From positions 1 to 23,966 of the forward strand of contig JAYMSP010002491.1 in the NCBI GenBank assembly GCA_036897095.1: a stretch of DNA of 23,966 bases, read 5' to 3'. Below the pieces are notes generated by a model. The model made no database searches. It was not told the DNA's origin and saw nothing but the letters and a program-made list of their open reading frames with translations. Both the position numbers and the translations under genes were made by a program. This stretch comes from Plantago elongata. Lineage: Eukaryota > Streptophyta > Magnoliopsida > Lamiales > Plantaginaceae. How positions within the stretch are numbered: position 1 is the first letter of the stretch; the number at the start of each line of letters is the position of its first letter. Below are positions 20,676-23,966 of this stretch, piece by piece.

Positions 20676-21094
20676 GTTGTGCTTGTCATAAACATGCTGT
20701 GATTAGTTGCACTGTAATTTGTAAAATGTGCTTATAAGGTAGCATGCAACATGCACTTGCTTCAAATCAAATTTCTATTTCAAATTTTCAACCATGCAGA
20801 CTTTTGTTATCTGGCTTATTTTATACCTCACCCTGGAATAGACGTGTATATTAGTGAGAGAGTTGAGAGACGGATTGATGTCTTAAGTATATGTAGATAT
20901 CTCTCTTCTCTTGAAACCAAACTTACATTAAGAGCAATAAGGCTAACTGAATTTCAAGATATTGAATTACACTGATCAGTACCCGTCCACATTCTAATAA
21001 GTGAAAAAATTACAGTGAAATTAGAAGTCAAGAGGGGGAATTCAAGATGTAGTTAAAGAACACTTTCATGCAATGTTAACTATCATGGAATGAA
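20676..21094. other. Short convergent intergenic region
   Basis: This separates the 3' ends of the transporter (plus) and the carboxypeptidase (minus). No gene is seen; both 3' UTRs must fit within it. Confidence 0.6.
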
Positions 21095-23249
<2,155 letters not shown>

Positions 23250-23305
23250 TTAAACACGAACTAACGAATGTAGAGATGTTCAATTTAATTTCCCCCTTCT
23301 TAATG

Positions 23306-23313
23306 TATTTATA
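23306..23313 (-). promoter_or_regulatory. TATA box of the carboxypeptidase gene
   Basis: TATAAATA on the minus strand lies about 60 bases upstream of the ATG at 23243, giving a short leader. Confidence 0.65.
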
Positions 23314-23546
23314 TGTAGTTCACTGGCTGCATAAATTGTCTGGACATATGACTGTACCATGCTTATACAGTTGCTGAAATTGATAATCACTATGTAAACA
23401 GATGTTTGGAATTAATTAATCCATGTTGATATTTGGCATGACATCAAAAAGTATGTATGCGTAGACGATGATCCCAAGAACTTTGAAATAACAAAATCAT
23501 CTACCAGATTTGCAATCTGGAGCTTGCATCTCAAAAATTGACATGA

Positions 23547-23714
23547 ACCTGGAAAAATAAATTTGTGAAGTCCTATAATCTAGAAGATCGAATTCAACAA
23601 GAACGGAAAAGAAAGCTCCACCTTGCACGGAAATACGTTGAATCAATGGAGAATTTACAGAAGATTTTACTGTATGATTTAAAACATGGAGAAGATGGTA
23701 GCAAGTGTCTATAA
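23547..23714 (+). other. Unassigned open stretch with protein-like composition
   Basis: With no ATG at its start, this frame stays open for 55 codons. It includes LEDRIQQERKRKLHLARKYV and ESMENLQKILLYDLKHGEDG, a charged, helix-like composition. No splice acceptor is obvious at its left end, and chance openness cannot be excluded. It could be a gene scrap in the promoter region of the carboxypeptidase. Confidence 0.2.
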
Positions 23715-23771
23715 AATGCTAATCTAGACTACTATTATGTAGCAAAATCAAGGAGAAAACCGGCTAGAATA

Positions 23772-23933
23772 CTAACTCTGTTTCACTTGACCTAATAATT
23801 GGGGCGTACAGGTTTCAAAGCCTTCTGTACAACTAAAATGCTGCCATACAAATTGCGGTGTATGCTTGAACTTGTAATTGTTTGCACTGAAGTCCTTGAT
23901 CTCCACATACTTTGCATCTTTACTCCAAGTCAG
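23772..23933 (-). CDS. Possible terminal exon of an unidentified gene cut by the right edge
   Basis: After an AG (23935-23934) the minus strand reads LTWSKDAKYVEIKDFSANNY, then KFKHTPQFVWQHFSCTEGFE and TCTPQLLGQVKQS before a TAG. The 53 codons have a balanced composition rich in Trp, Phe and Cys, unlike chance frames in this AT-rich DNA. I do not recognise the family. If real, the earlier exons lie to the right of the window. A truncated pseudogene is equally possible. Confidence 0.3.
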   Translation of the reverse strand: MTWSKDAKYVEIKDFSANNYKFKHTPQFVWQHFSCTEGFETCTPQLLGQVKQS

Positions 23934-23966
23934 CTTTTATTATTGAGTAAGTCAGCATATATATAT

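Noticed and set aside
23503..23519. Small hairpin CCAGATT-TGC-AATCTGG
   Set aside because: It is perfect but only 7 bp per arm and is not linked to a transcript end or promoter element.

Overview
This is a stretch of nuclear DNA from a flowering plant, most likely a eudicot. It is AT-rich, its genes are split by short GT-AG introns, and wide AT-rich intergenic tracts carry decayed LINE-type retroelements. The proteins are plant-specific families: a class III peroxidase, a VIT-like nodulin-21-type transporter and a serine carboxypeptidase-like protein. I cannot name the species from sequence alone.

Layout: (1) 1-1140 holds short plus-strand exon-like pieces with good splice borders but in-frame stops; they look like a decayed or fragmentary gene I could not identify. 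(2) 1441-1927, minus strand, is a three-exon relic of mitochondrial NADPH:adrenodoxin (ferredoxin) reductase, broken by a one-base frameshift and missing both ends. (3) 3612-5571, minus strand, is an intact four-exon class III peroxidase of 330 residues. (4) 5.8-13.4 kb is a long tract with no convincing gene. It contains a diverged 45-bp repeat pair, a nested inverted repeat and a LINE zinc-knuckle relic. (5) 13462-15297, plus strand, is a 611-residue Cys-rich (PHD-like) protein with five degenerate Tyr-Lys-Arg repeats and telo-box motifs in its leader. (6) 15.3-19.9 kb is non-coding apart from a possible alternative last exon and a second 5'-truncated LINE with a 22-bp tandem-repeat tail. 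(7) 19963-20607, plus strand, is an intronless vacuolar-iron-transporter homologue. (8) 21095-23243, minus strand, is an intact eight-exon serine carboxypeptidase-like gene, convergent with (7). (9) The right edge holds two unassigned open stretches, one of which (23772-23933, minus) looks like a terminal exon cut by the window edge.

The genes do not form a functional unit: each has its own promoter, and the peroxidase, transporter and peptidase genes have recognisable TATA boxes. Peroxidase and peptidase are predicted to be secretory, the transporter sits in an internal membrane, and the Cys-rich protein is probably nuclear. I did not find a clear new biological system. The least-explained items are the Cys-rich YKR-repeat protein with its uncertain C-terminus, and the exon-like fragments at the two window ends.
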